Below are positions 1-9,019 of a DNA stretch of 64,000 nucleotides, in pieces. Position numbers and translations under genes: made by a program. Location: assembly GCA_965224325.1 (NCBI GenBank), contig CBDCYT010000021.1, forward strand, positions 1 to 64,000. The letters are read 5' to 3'. The notes beneath the pieces were generated by a model. That model was not told the origin of the DNA and ran no database searches. It saw nothing but the letters and a program-made list of their open reading frames with translations. This DNA is from CBDCMJ01 sp965224325. GTDB taxonomy: Bacteria > Chloroflexota > Dehalococcoidia > Lucifugimonadales > UBA3495. Each line of letters starts with the position of its first letter. The stretch's first letter is position 1.

Positions 1-249
1 ATGATAATACAGCAGCGTACACTTACGGGCTCCGTCATATCTTCGCGTAACCGGGCTATCCGCGTACATTCAGGAGAAAGGTGGTCTATAAACTGGTGAA
101 GGCGCGGGTAATCGGCCCCAATAGGCGTCAGTCCACCCCCCTCTTTGTAGAACCCCCAGCGATATTTTACGAAAAATGACCCGAGATGAACTCTTGTCCT
201 CCGAGATGACCTGAACCGGGTATGACTGAGAAATATAAGGAGCCCCGAG

Positions 250-2667
250 ATGACCGCTACCCGGGAGAGCCTAGACGAGCCCGATATTTCCGTGCAAAAG
301 CGAAGGCAACGCATAGCTGCCGCGCTGGCTGAGTCGGGCGTCGCCCAAAGGCTAGGCGGCCGGTCGCCCGAACTGACCGAGAACGCTGATGTAGTGTTGG
401 CCAGGCGCTACTTGTCCAAAGACCGGGAGGGCAAAGTCCTGGAAAACTCCGACGGCATGTTCCGTCGAGTGGCCAGGAATCTGTCCCAGGCGGAGTTGGG
501 TTATGGCGCTTCTGAGGCCCAGCGCCAGGCTGTAGAAGATGAGTTTTTCCAAGTCATGCGCCGGCTGGAGATGTTGCCCAACTCTCCTACCCTGATGAAC
601 GCAGGCCGGGAATTGCAGCAGCTGTCAGCGTGTTTCGTGCTTCCGGTTAGTGACTCTCTGGAGTCCATATTTAACAAAGTGAAGCAGACCGCCCTGATTC
701 ACAAGAGTGGCGGCGGGACCGGTTTCTCTTTCAGCAGGTTGCGGCCGGAGGGTGACGTGGTTGGCTCCACGGGCGGCGTCGCCAGCGGCCCGGTGAGCTT
801 CATTCGGACCTTCGATACGGCTACCGATGTCGTCAAGCAAGGTGGCACTCGCCGGGGCGCCAATATGGGCATCCTCGACGTTGCCCACCCTGACATCCTC
901 AAGTTCATAAAATCCAAGGAGGACGGCCAATACCTTAACAACTTCAACATCTCGGTGGCGGTCACTGAGGACTTCATGCAACGGGCCAATGAGGCCCGGG
1001 AGTACGACCTGATTAATCCCCGTACCGGCAAGGTGACCGGTCAGTTGAACGCCAGGTATGTATTCGACCTGATAGCCGAGTTGGCTTGGAAGACCGGCGA
1101 CCCCGGCCTCGTGTTTATCGACCGCATCAATAGGGACAACCCCAACCCGCAGTTGGGAGACATTGAAAGCACCAATCCTTGCGGCGAGCAGCCGCTGCTA
1201 CCTTACGAGTCCTGCAACCTGGCGTCGATAAACCTGGCCCGGATGGTCCAATATTCGGATGGGGACGTGGCCATCGATTGGCCGCGGTTGGACCGCTTGA
1301 TCCAAGTCACCGTCCGCCTGTTGGACAACGTTATTGACATGAACAAGTACCCAATCCCCGAAATCGAGGAGATGAGCAAGACGACGCGCCGCATCGGGCT
1401 GGGGGTGATGGGATTCGCCGACCTGCTCGTTCAACTTGGTGTCCGCTACGACTCCGGCGAGGCTCTCGAGGTAGCCTCGGAGGTGATGAGCCATATCAGG
1501 GAAGAGACCTACCGCGCTTCGGCCGCTTTAGCTGAAGAGAGAGGAGTGTTTCCCGCCTGGGAGGGCAGCGTCTACAACCGGGCTAATGATGCAGGCGGCA
1601 TCCAGCCCATGCGAAATTCGGCGCCCACCACCATTGCGCCCACCGGCACCATCAGCATTATTGCCGGGGCTTCCAGCGGCATCGAACCTCTGTTTGCGCT
1701 GAGCTACGTGCGCAACGTGATGGATAACACCAAGCTCGTCGAAGCCAACCCCTACTTTGAGGCGGTAGCCAAAATGGAGGGGTTCTACTCCCCGGAACTG
1801 ATGGAGGAGTTGGCGGAGCAGGGCAGTTTAGAGTCATTGGACTTGCCCCAGTGGGTTAAGGACGTGTTCCGGACTTCCCATGATATTTCCCCTGAATGGC
1901 ACGTCAGGATGCAGGCTGCAGTCCAGGACCACACCGACAACGCCGTTTCCAAGACCATCAATTTCCCCCACGACGCCAGGGTGGAAGATGTGTCCGAGGC
2001 CTACATGCTGGCCTACCAACAGGGTTGTAAGGGGATTACCGTCTATCGGGACGGCAGCAAGGCCGGGCAAGTCCTTAGCACCGGCCAAGGCGCCCATGAG
2101 ACCGAGTCATCGAGCGAGATTCTTTTTGAATCACAGCAGGCGGAGATCTACCAATTACCCAGGGAGCGGCCCCGCACGATTCATGGCATAACCGAGCGGG
2201 TGCGCACCGGCCACGGCAATATGTACGTGACCGTGAACTTTGATGAGGCTACCAAGCCCTTCGAGGTGTTCGGCACCCTTGGCAAGTCCGGAGGTTGCGA
2301 TTCCGCCCAACTCGAGGCCATTTCGCGATTAGTGTCTCTGGCCTTGCGCTCCGGTATCGACCCTCGAAACGTCATTCAGCAGCTCCGCGGCATCACCTGT
2401 TGTCCAGCTTGGGACAACGGCACCTTGGTCCGCTCCAGCCCAGATGCGGTAGCCTTGGCCTTGGAACGTTCTATCGGCGACCAACGGCAGGACGGGACTG
2501 CGGAGCCCAAGCGCGCCGTTCAGATGAAATTGGTCAACCGTGCCGTGTCCAACGGCAACGGAAATGGAGTTACTTCGACCAAGAAGTGCCCCGATTGCAA
2601 TACCCCGGTGGTTTTCCAGGAAGGCTGCTTGATGTGCATGTCTTGCGGCTGGAACAAGTGCGAGTGA
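250..2667 (+). CDS. nrdJ: Adenosylcobalamin-dependent (class II) ribonucleoside-diphosphate reductase
   Basis: Makes deoxyribonucleotides from ribonucleotides using a radical generated from adenosylcobalamin; cytoplasmic. The 805-residue protein has the reductase barrel with the active-site stretch NPCGEQPLLPYESCNLASIN near residue 307, the GVMGFADLLV segment and the PTGTISIIAGASSGIEP loop. The C-terminus ends in a cysteine-rich zinc-ribbon-like tail (CPDC...CMSC...C, from about residue 780) of the type that re-reduces the active site. Length and architecture fit NrdJ. The ATG is set by AAGGAG at 237-242, 7 nt upstream. The 249 nt upstream hold no recognisable B12 box, so a cobalamin riboswitch is not supported. 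A strong terminator follows, so it is probably monocistronic. High confidence in family. Confidence 0.96.
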   Translation: MTATRESLDEPDISVQKRRQRIAAALAESGVAQRLGGRSPELTENADVVLARRYLSKDREGKVLENSDGMFRRVARNLSQAELGYGASEAQRQAVEDEFFQVMRRLEMLPNSPTLMNAGRELQQLSACFVLPVSDSLESIFNKVKQTALIHKSGGGTGFSFSRLRPEGDVVGSTGGVASGPVSFIRTFDTATDVVKQGGTRRGANMGILDVAHPDILKFIKSKEDGQYLNNFNISVAVTEDFMQRANEAREYDLINPRTGKVTGQLNARYVFDLIAELAWKTGDPGLVFIDRINRDNPNPQLGDIESTNPCGEQPLLPYESCNLASINLARMVQYSDGDVAIDWPRLDRLIQVTVRLLDNVIDMNKYPIPEIEEMSKTTRRIGLGVMGFADLLVQLGVRYDSGEALEVASEVMSHIREETYRASAALAEERGVFPAWEGSVYNRANDAGGIQPMRNSAPTTIAPTGTISIIAGASSGIEPLFALSYVRNVMDNTKLVEANPYFEAVAKMEGFYSPELMEELAEQGSLESLDLPQWVKDVFRTSHDISPEWHVRMQAAVQDHTDNAVSKTINFPHDARVEDVSEAYMLAYQQGCKGITVYRDGSKAGQVLSTGQGAHETESSSEILFESQQAEIYQLPRERPRTIHGITERVRTGHGNMYVTVNFDEATKPFEVFGTLGKSGGCDSAQLEAISRLVSLALRSGIDPRNVIQQLRGITCCPAWDNGTLVRSSPDAVALALERSIGDQRQDGTAEPKRAVQMKLVNRAVSNGNGNGVTSTKKCPDCNTPVVFQEGCLMCMSCGWNKCE

Positions 2668-2715
2668 TGTGACGTGTGTAGCAAGCGTTCAGCCGCTGGC
2701 ATACCCTCCTTCTCC

Positions 2716-2747
2716 AGCCCCCGGCGCGAGCCGGGGGCTCCTTTTTT
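2716..2747 (+). terminator. Rho-independent terminator after nrdJ
   Basis: A perfect 9-bp GC-rich stem (AGCCCCCGG with CCGGGGGCT) and a 6-nt loop are followed directly by CCTTTTTTG. It lies about 50 nt past the nrdJ stop and separates it from pdxA. Confidence 0.92.
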
Positions 2748-2777
2748 GTGGGGCTGACAATCGCCCCGGTGTCGCTA

Positions 2778-2786
2778 TGCTACAAT
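2778..2786 (+). promoter_or_regulatory. Extended -10 element of the pdxA promoter
   Basis: TGCTACAAT, an extended -10 hexamer about 80 nt before the pdxA start and just after the nrdJ terminator. No -35 hexamer at normal spacing is clear (CTGACA lies 21 nt upstream). The same TGCTAYAAT form recurs before other genes in the window. Confidence 0.45.
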
Positions 2787-2867
2787 CCTCCGGTACTTCC
2801 CCGCGGTGCTTTTTAATATATGATTGCGTCTGCCGGCTGCCGCGAATGCCAACACAAGGAGTAGATA

Positions 2868-3884
2868 ATGGAGGACGGCAAGAAACCCGCCATCGCCATC
2901 ACCATGGGAGACCCTTGCGGCATTGGCCCTGAGGTCGTGATCAAGGCCTTGGCTGATCCTCGGGTCTACGAGTCTTGCCGTCCACTGGTGGTGGGCAACA
3001 CTTACGCGTTGCAGCATGCTGTGACGTTGACCGGCGCCCCTCTTCGCGTCGTCCCTTGCGATAATCCGGAAATTGCGGGAAGAGATCCGGAAGTGGTGCA
3101 CGTGGCGGACCCTGGCAACCTCAACCCTTCGGACATCACCCTGGGACGAATCAGTCCCCGGTGCGGCAAGGCCGCGATGGAGTGGGTAACCCGGGCAGGC
3201 CAATTGGCCCAAGCCGGCGCGGTAGACGCATTGGCCACCGCCCCCTTGAACAAGGAGGCGGCCAGTCTTGCGGGGTATGAGTCCATCGGTCACATGGAGT
3301 TGCTTCAGGACCTTACCGGGGCCAAAACCGTCGCCACCATGCTGATGGCGAAGAAGCTGCGCGTGGTGCATCTTACCACTCATCGCTCGCTGCGGGTGGC
3401 TTGCGACTATGTGAAAAAGGACAGAATTCTTGAGTTTCTGCAAATCACCCACGATAGCTTTGTAGGTTGGGGCTTTCACCGTCCTGCTATTGCCGCCGCC
3501 GCCCTCAACCCCCACGGCAGCGACGGTGGCTTGTTGGGCAATGAAGAAGCGGAGGAGATAGCTCCCGCCGTGGCTGAGGCGCGGGAACGGGGGATTAACG
3601 TCGAGGGACCGATCCCTGCCGATATCGTATTTCACCATGGAATTGAGGGGCGCTACGACGCGGTCTTGGCTATGTATCACGACCAAGGACACATCCCGGT
3701 GAAGGTGCACGGGTTTGAGGATAGCATTACCGCCAACCTAGGCTTGCCATTTGTGCGGACCTCGGTGGACCACGGGACCGCTTTTGATATCGCCGGCAAA
3801 GGTGTGGCGAGCCACGCCAGCATGCTGGAGGCAATCCGGCTGGCGGTGGCATTGGCCAATGGAAACGGCCTGTCGGACTTTTAG
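2868..3884 (+). CDS. pdxA: 4-hydroxythreonine-4-phosphate dehydrogenase family protein
   Basis: PdxA oxidises 4-hydroxythreonine 4-phosphate with NAD in pyridoxal phosphate synthesis; related family members act on other phosphorylated hydroxy acids. The 338-residue protein opens with AITMGDPCGIGPEV, the family's phosphate-binding signature, and carries the metal-ligand regions HMELLQDL, YHDQGHIPVK and the end block DHGTAFDIAGKG. Length is normal (about 330). AAGGAG at 2856-2861 sets the ATG. No other vitamin B6 gene is adjacent, so the substrate rests on family alone. A roughly 730-nt gap with a repeat follows. Confidence 0.9.
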   Translation: MEDGKKPAIAITMGDPCGIGPEVVIKALADPRVYESCRPLVVGNTYALQHAVTLTGAPLRVVPCDNPEIAGRDPEVVHVADPGNLNPSDITLGRISPRCGKAAMEWVTRAGQLAQAGAVDALATAPLNKEAASLAGYESIGHMELLQDLTGAKTVATMLMAKKLRVVHLTTHRSLRVACDYVKKDRILEFLQITHDSFVGWGFHRPAIAAAALNPHGSDGGLLGNEEAEEIAPAVAEARERGINVEGPIPADIVFHHGIEGRYDAVLAMYHDQGHIPVKVHGFEDSITANLGLPFVRTSVDHGTAFDIAGKGVASHASMLEAIRLAVALANGNGLSDF

Positions 3885-4295
3885 CGTCCGTTGTTTATAG
3901 CTATATACAACGTATTTATAGCGCGGGTCTAAGCCCGTTTCCTAGGCCCCAAGACCGATCTGCCCGCCCTGCCCGACCTTGCAACTCTCTGGCAAAGCTT
4001 TGGCCTGTTTCTTTCGGGGATGGCCGGCCGCGGCGATTGGGTCCGCCAGATTTAGTACCCCCTTGTACCGGCCACGATTCGTCCCCCTTTGGATCTGCAG
4101 GTGAGCCTGGACCCCTCCGATTTCGCAATTAGTGACGGCGGGCTTGGCGCACCGGGAGGCTCCCTTGATAATGGCGGCTGGAAGATAGCGGTGCGGGCTC
4201 TCGGCGCGGTCCTACGTGGACAGGTCAAGAATCGGCGGAGAGGCCCGCCAGGGGCCGACCACGTTACCTTGGCGAAATTCACCAAGAACGGGGGC
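3885..4295. other. Intergenic stretch without a gene
   Basis: About 410 nt between pdxA and the repeat element. ORFs on both strands are short, have no recognisable start context and resemble no family I know. I see no RNA gene here. Confidence 0.6.
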
Positions 4296-4510
4296 CAGGG
4301 TCGTTTAATTGTCTGCCGCCCGTCATACCCGCCGCTCACCCGTCTTTCCAGCGAAGCTTGTTCCCGACCCCGATCGGGGAGCGGGAATCCATCGCTCACC
4401 CGTCTTTCCCGCGGAAGCGGGAATCCATACGTTCTTGATGTTGGACTGCCATTGGACAAGACAAAAGTGCATGGGAAAATAGGAGTTGTCGCGAACACTA
4501 CAAGACCCTG
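4296..4510 (+). repeat. MITE-like repeat family 2, copy 1
   Basis: A 215-nt element bounded by CAGGGTC at the left and GACCCTG at the right. It shares long blocks with 25044-25222 in the same orientation: the left arm with CTGCCGCCCGTCATACCCGC, the GATCGGGGAGCGGGAATCCA block, and the right arm running from CATACGTTCTTGATGTTG to the end. This copy carries one extra internal GGGAATCC unit. It has no ORF and no transposase, so it looks like a non-autonomous mobile repeat. Confidence 0.75.
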
Positions 4511-4552
4511 CGGCGGGGGCAGACCGGTCTGCCCTCGTTGGACGCCTTGGAG

Positions 4553-4558
4553 TATAAT
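4553..4558 (+). promoter_or_regulatory. Probable -10 hexamer for proC
   Basis: A perfect TATAAT lies 58 nt before the proC ATG, in the non-repeat sequence just past the repeat element. No matching -35 at 16-18 nt is evident. Confidence 0.45.
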
Positions 4559-4615
4559 TGGGATTACCCTTGAATACGGGGGATACGGGAAATTAAATGG
4601 GAAGTAGTTAAGGCA

Positions 4616-5419
4616 ATGCGACTGGCATTTATTGGGGGAGGCGTCATGGCGGAGGCCATCTTGAAGGGCGTGCTAGATGCCCATCTGGCCGTCCCCGAGG
4701 ATATCCGCGTGGGAGAGCCGGTGGCCGGCCGTTGTGAGCACCTATCCCGGCAATACGGGGTGGCGGCGGGCCCCAGCAATATAGATGCCGCAAAGGGCGC
4801 CCAGTTGGTAATAGTCGCGGTTAAGCCCCAAAATCTTCCTGAATTATTTGACCAGCTCGGCGGACGGCTGGAGTCCAATCAGTCAACCCTATCTATTGTG
4901 GCCGGAGCAAAAATCTCCACCTTGGCAAAAGGGATGGACCATCCGTCGATCATTCGTGTTATGCCCAACACGCCCGCCCAAATTGGCCACGGCATGAGCG
5001 TGTGGACCTGCTCACCGGAGGTTGATCAACACGCGCGGGCCGCGGCGCAATCCGTGCTCGACACCGTGGGCCGCCAGGTATATGTGGAAGAAGAAAAATA
5101 CCTGGATATGGCCACGGCCTTGAGTGGGAGTGGTCCAGCCTACGTCTTCTTGGTAATCGAGGCTCTCATCGACGCGGGAGTCTACGTTGGACTGCCGCGA
5201 GAGGTGGCGCGCATTGCTGCCCTACAGACTATATACGGCAGCGCCAAGCTGGCGATAGACAGCGAAAAGCACCCGGCAGAGCTGAAAGCCATGGTGGTCT
5301 CTCCGGGGGGCACCACCGCCGAAGCCCTACAGGTATTGGAGCGCGCCGGGGTGCCCGGGGCCATCGTCGAGGCGGTAAACGCCGCCTACTTGAAATCTAT
5401 CAAGTTGGGCCAGCAGTAG
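4616..5419 (+). CDS. proC: Pyrroline-5-carboxylate reductase
   Basis: Last step of proline synthesis: NAD(P)H reduction of pyrroline-5-carboxylate. The 267-residue protein has the N-terminal Rossmann motif GGGVMAEAI, the MPNTPA segment near residue 120, SGSGPAYVF around residue 165 and the C-terminal VSPGGTTAEAL block that ends in the helical dimerisation domain. Length matches the family. It is followed at 9 nt by a yggT gene, the classical proC-yggT arrangement, so the two are probably cotranscribed. Confidence 0.95.
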   Translation: MRLAFIGGGVMAEAILKGVLDAHLAVPEDIRVGEPVAGRCEHLSRQYGVAAGPSNIDAAKGAQLVIVAVKPQNLPELFDQLGGRLESNQSTLSIVAGAKISTLAKGMDHPSIIRVMPNTPAQIGHGMSVWTCSPEVDQHARAAAQSVLDTVGRQVYVEEEKYLDMATALSGSGPAYVFLVIEALIDAGVYVGLPREVARIAALQTIYGSAKLAIDSEKHPAELKAMVVSPGGTTAEALQVLERAGVPGAIVEAVNAAYLKSIKLGQQ

Positions 5420-5428
5420 GGACCGCTC

Positions 5429-5689
5429 GTGCAAATCATTGACTTCATCGTCACGGCGCTGACCGTCGCTATTTTCGCTAGGGTGGTTTTGTCCTGGGTG
5501 ATCCCCATGGCCGGAGCACGCCCTCACCCCATATTGATGGGCGTCGCCAGGTTGGTCAACCAAATCACGGAGCCGGTCCTCGGTCCCCTCAGGCGGGCGC
5601 TGCCGAGCTTTGGCATGTTCGACCTTAGCCCGATGGTCGCCCTGGTTGTCCTCTGGATAATTCGGTCCGTGCTGGCCAGCCAGCTTTAG
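5429..5689 (+). CDS. YggT family small membrane protein
   Basis: An 86-residue integral membrane protein with two hydrophobic segments (about residues 1-25 and 60-82) and the YggT pattern RVVLSWVIPM...P...N.ITEPVLGPLRR.LP in between. The family is linked with septum and membrane-protein placement in several bacteria, but the biochemical role is not settled. GTG start, 9 nt after proC, so likely in one transcript. Confidence 0.88.
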   Translation: MQIIDFIVTALTVAIFARVVLSWVIPMAGARPHPILMGVARLVNQITEPVLGPLRRALPSFGMFDLSPMVALVVLWIIRSVLASQL

Positions 5690-5804
5690 GCTTCCCGGAT
5701 TCTGGTGAGGCGATGCGATACCTCGCTTCGGGCCCATTCCCTTGACCCGGCACAATGGCGAGCATAGAATTAGCCTACTGCCCGGTCGGCGCGGATAGAT
5801 ATAC

Positions 5805-6128
5805 GTGAACCAACAAGAAATGCTCAAGGGCAACACCGATACCCTGCTCCTAGCTTTACTGGAGTTGGAGCCGATGTATGGCTACCAGATAGTAAAAGAG
5901 GTGGAGCAGCGAAGTAGCGGCTATTTCGCCTTCAAAGAAGGAACTCTGTATCCGGCGTTGCATCGCTTGGAGAGAGCTCACCTGGTGGAAGGCGACTGGC
6001 AGGAGTCCCCCAATAAACTACGCCGCCGTTACTACCGAATCACTGCAAAGGGCCTCCAGACCTTGGCTGAACGCACCAAAGAGTGGCAACAGTTTGCCCA
6101 GGCAATGAACTCCGTCATGTCGCCGTAA
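5805..6128 (+). CDS. PadR family transcriptional regulator
   Basis: A 107-residue winged-helix DNA-binding protein of the short PadR type: LLLALLELEPMYGYQIVKEVE (recognition of the first helices), the wing FKEGTLYPALHRLE and RRYYRITAKGLQTL. The usual target is its own operon. The next gene encodes a membrane protein with an N-terminal helical domain that typically pairs with PadR regulators. GTG start at 5805 is chosen; the ATG five codons later is an alternative. Confidence 0.92.
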   Translation: MNQQEMLKGNTDTLLLALLELEPMYGYQIVKEVEQRSSGYFAFKEGTLYPALHRLERAHLVEGDWQESPNKLRRRYYRITAKGLQTLAERTKEWQQFAQAMNSVMSP

Positions 6129-6152
6129 ATCTAGCAAACCGCAAGGCAGCTC

Positions 6153-7169
6153 ATGGCGATAGAGCCGACAAGTTACCTCCACTCCCTGGCCCAAAAGCTC
6201 CATCTTCAACCCAGTGAAGAGCAGGAGATTCTCTTGGAGTTGGAGGACCACTTAGAAGACAAAGCCGCGGAGTTGGAATCCCAAGGTATGGACCGGAAAA
6301 CGGCGCTGGAACTCGCCGTGCAGGACATGGGAGACCCTGAGCCGGTTGCCAGTGGAATGTATAAGGTGCATAGCCCGGTGGTGTGGCGGGACGCGGTGTT
6401 GGCGACAGTCCCCCATTTCCTCTTAGCTGCCCTGTTTGCCCTGCATCTGTGGAGTCACTACTTCCTGGTGACCTTGCTGGTCATTGGAATTGCCCTGGTG
6501 ACCTGGCGGAATTGGCGGGCAGGCAACCCCAGCAACTGGTCTTACACTTGGATGGGTTACTCTCTAGCCGCTCCGATTCTTTCCTGGTTATTGTCATTGA
6601 TCACGCTGGGATACGGAGCTTGGACTCTGGTCACCACCGGGGAATTGCCCTTCAACGTCGTGCTGTTCTTTTTGTTAATCGGCTATGTCCCCTTTTCCAT
6701 GTGGGTAGTCTTCAGGGTGGTGCGCAAAGTGGTCCGCCGGGACTGGCTGTTGGCCTCTTTGACTGCCCTTCCTTTTCCTTTCCTAACCTCTTGGGTACTT
6801 TTCCTCAACTGGCAAGGCGGCCTGTGGAGCGACAACGCTGAAAGAATGGAAAGCAGCGACACAGCGCGGGCGTTCATCTTCCTCGCTTTGGCGGTAACCA
6901 CCGTGGTGTTTCTCAAAGTAGGACCACGCTTGCTGAGGATCGGTCTGCTGACTGTGACCACCGCGGTGTTAGTGGTAATCACTGTGGTGTCACTTCCGGT
7001 GTCCCTCAGCGCCGTCGCGATTACGTTGATGATAGCTGCCTCGGTGGTGTTCCTGCTAAGCCCCGCCGTACTGGATTCTAAAATAAACAACCGTCACTCC
7101 CGGCAGGCGCAGCAAAAACTTGGCGGTGAGGTTGTAACGCATTGGTTCAGCAACCCGACGTTGCGGTAG
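6153..7169 (+). CDS. PadR-partner membrane protein with N-terminal HAAS/DUF1700-like domain
   Basis: A 338-residue protein. Residues 1-70 form a charged helical domain (SEEQEILLELEDHLEDKAAELESQ...A.ELAVQDMGDP) like the HAAS and permease-prefix domains encoded next to PadR genes. The rest is hydrophobic, with about eight to nine membrane segments. In known pairs the regulator gates expression of the membrane partner, often in envelope stress. Function is not known here. It lies 24 nt after the PadR gene, and its end overlaps the next gene. Confidence 0.8.
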   Translation: MAIEPTSYLHSLAQKLHLQPSEEQEILLELEDHLEDKAAELESQGMDRKTALELAVQDMGDPEPVASGMYKVHSPVVWRDAVLATVPHFLLAALFALHLWSHYFLVTLLVIGIALVTWRNWRAGNPSNWSYTWMGYSLAAPILSWLLSLITLGYGAWTLVTTGELPFNVVLFFLLIGYVPFSMWVVFRVVRKVVRRDWLLASLTALPFPFLTSWVLFLNWQGGLWSDNAERMESSDTARAFIFLALAVTTVVFLKVGPRLLRIGLLTVTTAVLVVITVVSLPVSLSAVAITLMIAASVVFLLSPAVLDSKINNRHSRQAQQKLGGEVVTHWFSNPTLR

Positions 7170-8068
7170 TGGTGGATAGCAGCAGTTGTCTGCCTGCGGA
7201 GTTGCTGCAGCAATGGAACATCACGGTTGTCCCCCACGAGCTCATTATTGACGAACGTTCCCTCCGCGACGGAGTGGACATTAGCCCAGACGAATTCTAC
7301 CGGCTGCTTACCCAGGAGACCGCGTCCAAATTCACCACGGCGGCGCCTCAACCCAGGCAATTCCTCGAAGCCTTCATACTGGCCAGCCGACGGGCTTCCA
7401 ACGTTCTCTGCCTGACGCTTTCAGCCCACTTTAGCGCCACCTACCGCTCCGCTTGCGCCGCGGTGGCAATGGCTAACGGGAAGCTGTCCAACGGCGGCGA
7501 GTACGACACCAAAGTCAAGGTCATCGACAGCCAGGCGGCGGCGGGGGCCTCGGGACTCATCGCCTTGGCCGCGGCCCGGTGGGCTTCCATGGGCCAAAGC
7601 CTAGACCAAGTGGTTGCCGGTGTCGAAGGGTTGGCGCCCAGGGTCAACTTGCTGGCGTTTCTGGACACCCTACAGTATTTGAAGCGCAGCGGCCGCATCC
7701 GCCAGTTTGAAGCATGGGCCGGATCACTGCTGAGCATCAAGCCCCTTACTGAGCTGAGGCTGGGCGAGGCCCGAATGCTGGAGAGACCCCGAAATCGGAC
7801 CAAAGCTACCGAGCGGTTGCTGGCGATCATGCACCAGCAGGCTGGTGGTATGCCCGTTTCGGTCAACGTGATGGAGGCCGACTCGAGGCGGGATGCCCAG
7901 GCCCTGTCCCTTCGGATCCAGTCTGAGTTTAACTGCCGGGAAATATGCGTAAGCCAGTTCACGCCGGTGATGGGCCTTCACACCGGACCAGGACTGCTGG
8001 GTGTGGCTTTCTATGGACATGACGACGAAAGAGATGAGGATAAATCCGTCTCGCCCGGCTGGACATAA
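7142..8068 (+). CDS. DegV family fatty-acid-binding protein
   Basis: A 308-residue DegV fold protein. It starts with VAVVVDSSSCLPAELLQ, has the TAAPQPRQFLEAF segment and the typical Thr/Ser-rich lipid pocket (LCLTLSAHFSATYRSA, VIDSQAAAGASG) and ends in a C-terminal domain with HTGPGLLGVAFYG. Family members bind a fatty acid (FakB) and present it to the FakA kinase; no FakA gene is next to it. The TTG start at 7142 overlaps the previous gene by 28 nt, suggesting translational coupling; GGTGAGG lies just upstream. Confidence 0.9.
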   Translation: MVQQPDVAVVVDSSSCLPAELLQQWNITVVPHELIIDERSLRDGVDISPDEFYRLLTQETASKFTTAAPQPRQFLEAFILASRRASNVLCLTLSAHFSATYRSACAAVAMANGKLSNGGEYDTKVKVIDSQAAAGASGLIALAAARWASMGQSLDQVVAGVEGLAPRVNLLAFLDTLQYLKRSGRIRQFEAWAGSLLSIKPLTELRLGEARMLERPRNRTKATERLLAIMHQQAGGMPVSVNVMEADSRRDAQALSLRIQSEFNCREICVSQFTPVMGLHTGPGLLGVAFYGHDDERDEDKSVSPGWT

Positions 8069-8148
8069 CTTCCCGCCAAACGGGTTGACCCCGCCGCCTG
8101 AGCTCGCGGCCCCTTCGAGCGCCGGGTTGCCATAAGATTAAAGATAGA

Positions 8149-8823
8149 TTGGCAAACAACGAGAAACCCGCCACTGATACCCTGACTTCCCAGGACACCG
8201 CTCAGCAGGTCCTTCGTGACGCTGCGGTCCTGCGGCGCGCTCTTGGAAATGACCAGGAGAAACACCGCGCCAACCTCCAGGATAGACCTATCCTGGTCGC
8301 GCTCAGCGGCCTGCCTGGCACCGGCAAGTCCCATTTCGCCCGGGAACTCACCAAGTTGGCGCCTTTTTTCGTGGTCGAGAGTGACCGTGTGCGCAAGCTC
8401 CTGGTACCAAAACCCAAATACACTCCGGGAGAGCACTCCCGCGTTTTTAAGGTATGCCATCTGCTAATTGAGGAAAACCTGGCGCAAGGCCGCCGAGTGC
8501 TTTTCGACGCCACTAATCTCACCGAGTCCTTCAGACGGCCCTTGTATCTCATTTGCGACCGGCTCTCCGTTCAGTTGACGATCCTGAGGTTAACCGCTCC
8601 CGTTGAGATGGTTCGCCGCCGGTTGGCGGACCGGGTCCTGGGGTTGAACTCGGAGGACAATTCGGATGCCGGTTGGCCCATCTATTGCCGCCTGTCTCCC
8701 TATGAGGAGCGGATTCAGCGTCAACACCTGACTGTGGATACTTCGGAGGACATCTCTCAGACGGTGAGGGACGTCGCCCGTATAGCCAGCCATGGGGCGC
8801 GGCCTGCCCCCGGTAGCGGATAA
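8149..8823 (+). CDS. P-loop kinase / AAA-family ATPase of the zeta-toxin-like superfamily
   Basis: A 224-residue predicted nucleotide-dependent kinase. Walker A is GLPGTGKSH near residue 55, followed by a VVESDRVRK segment and FDATNLTESFRRP, the lid/strand pattern of small-molecule kinases (AAA_33 group). Substrate unknown. TTG start at 8149 (MANNEKP); no better start is seen. Weakly related groups include gluconate kinases and polynucleotide kinases, so only the fold is safe. Confidence 0.75.
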   Translation: MANNEKPATDTLTSQDTAQQVLRDAAVLRRALGNDQEKHRANLQDRPILVALSGLPGTGKSHFARELTKLAPFFVVESDRVRKLLVPKPKYTPGEHSRVFKVCHLLIEENLAQGRRVLFDATNLTESFRRPLYLICDRLSVQLTILRLTAPVEMVRRRLADRVLGLNSEDNSDAGWPIYCRLSPYEERIQRQHLTVDTSEDISQTVRDVARIASHGARPAPGSG

Positions 8824-9019
8824 GTCCGGTATTGTTTACCCGGAGTTTAGCCAATGCCTACTCATCGGGAAAGATCAGCGGTGCCGCGGAACCACGGATT
8901 GCTTGAGCGGCTTACCGGAAGTCGCTCCCGGCTATGCGGAGGACCGTTTCTAAATGCGTGGTGGTTAGAGCGCCTAACCTGGGACGAATAGATCGCGTTG
9001 GAGCAACGAGGTGGACAGT

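Noticed and set aside
1..249. Cobalamin riboswitch or NrdR box before the B12-dependent reductase
   Set aside because: No B12-box sequence or paired NrdR boxes could be found by eye; only the ribosome site is clear.
625..981. Antisense ORFs inside nrdJ and other long genes
   Set aside because: They mirror high-GC coding sequence, have no family resemblance and lack ribosome sites.
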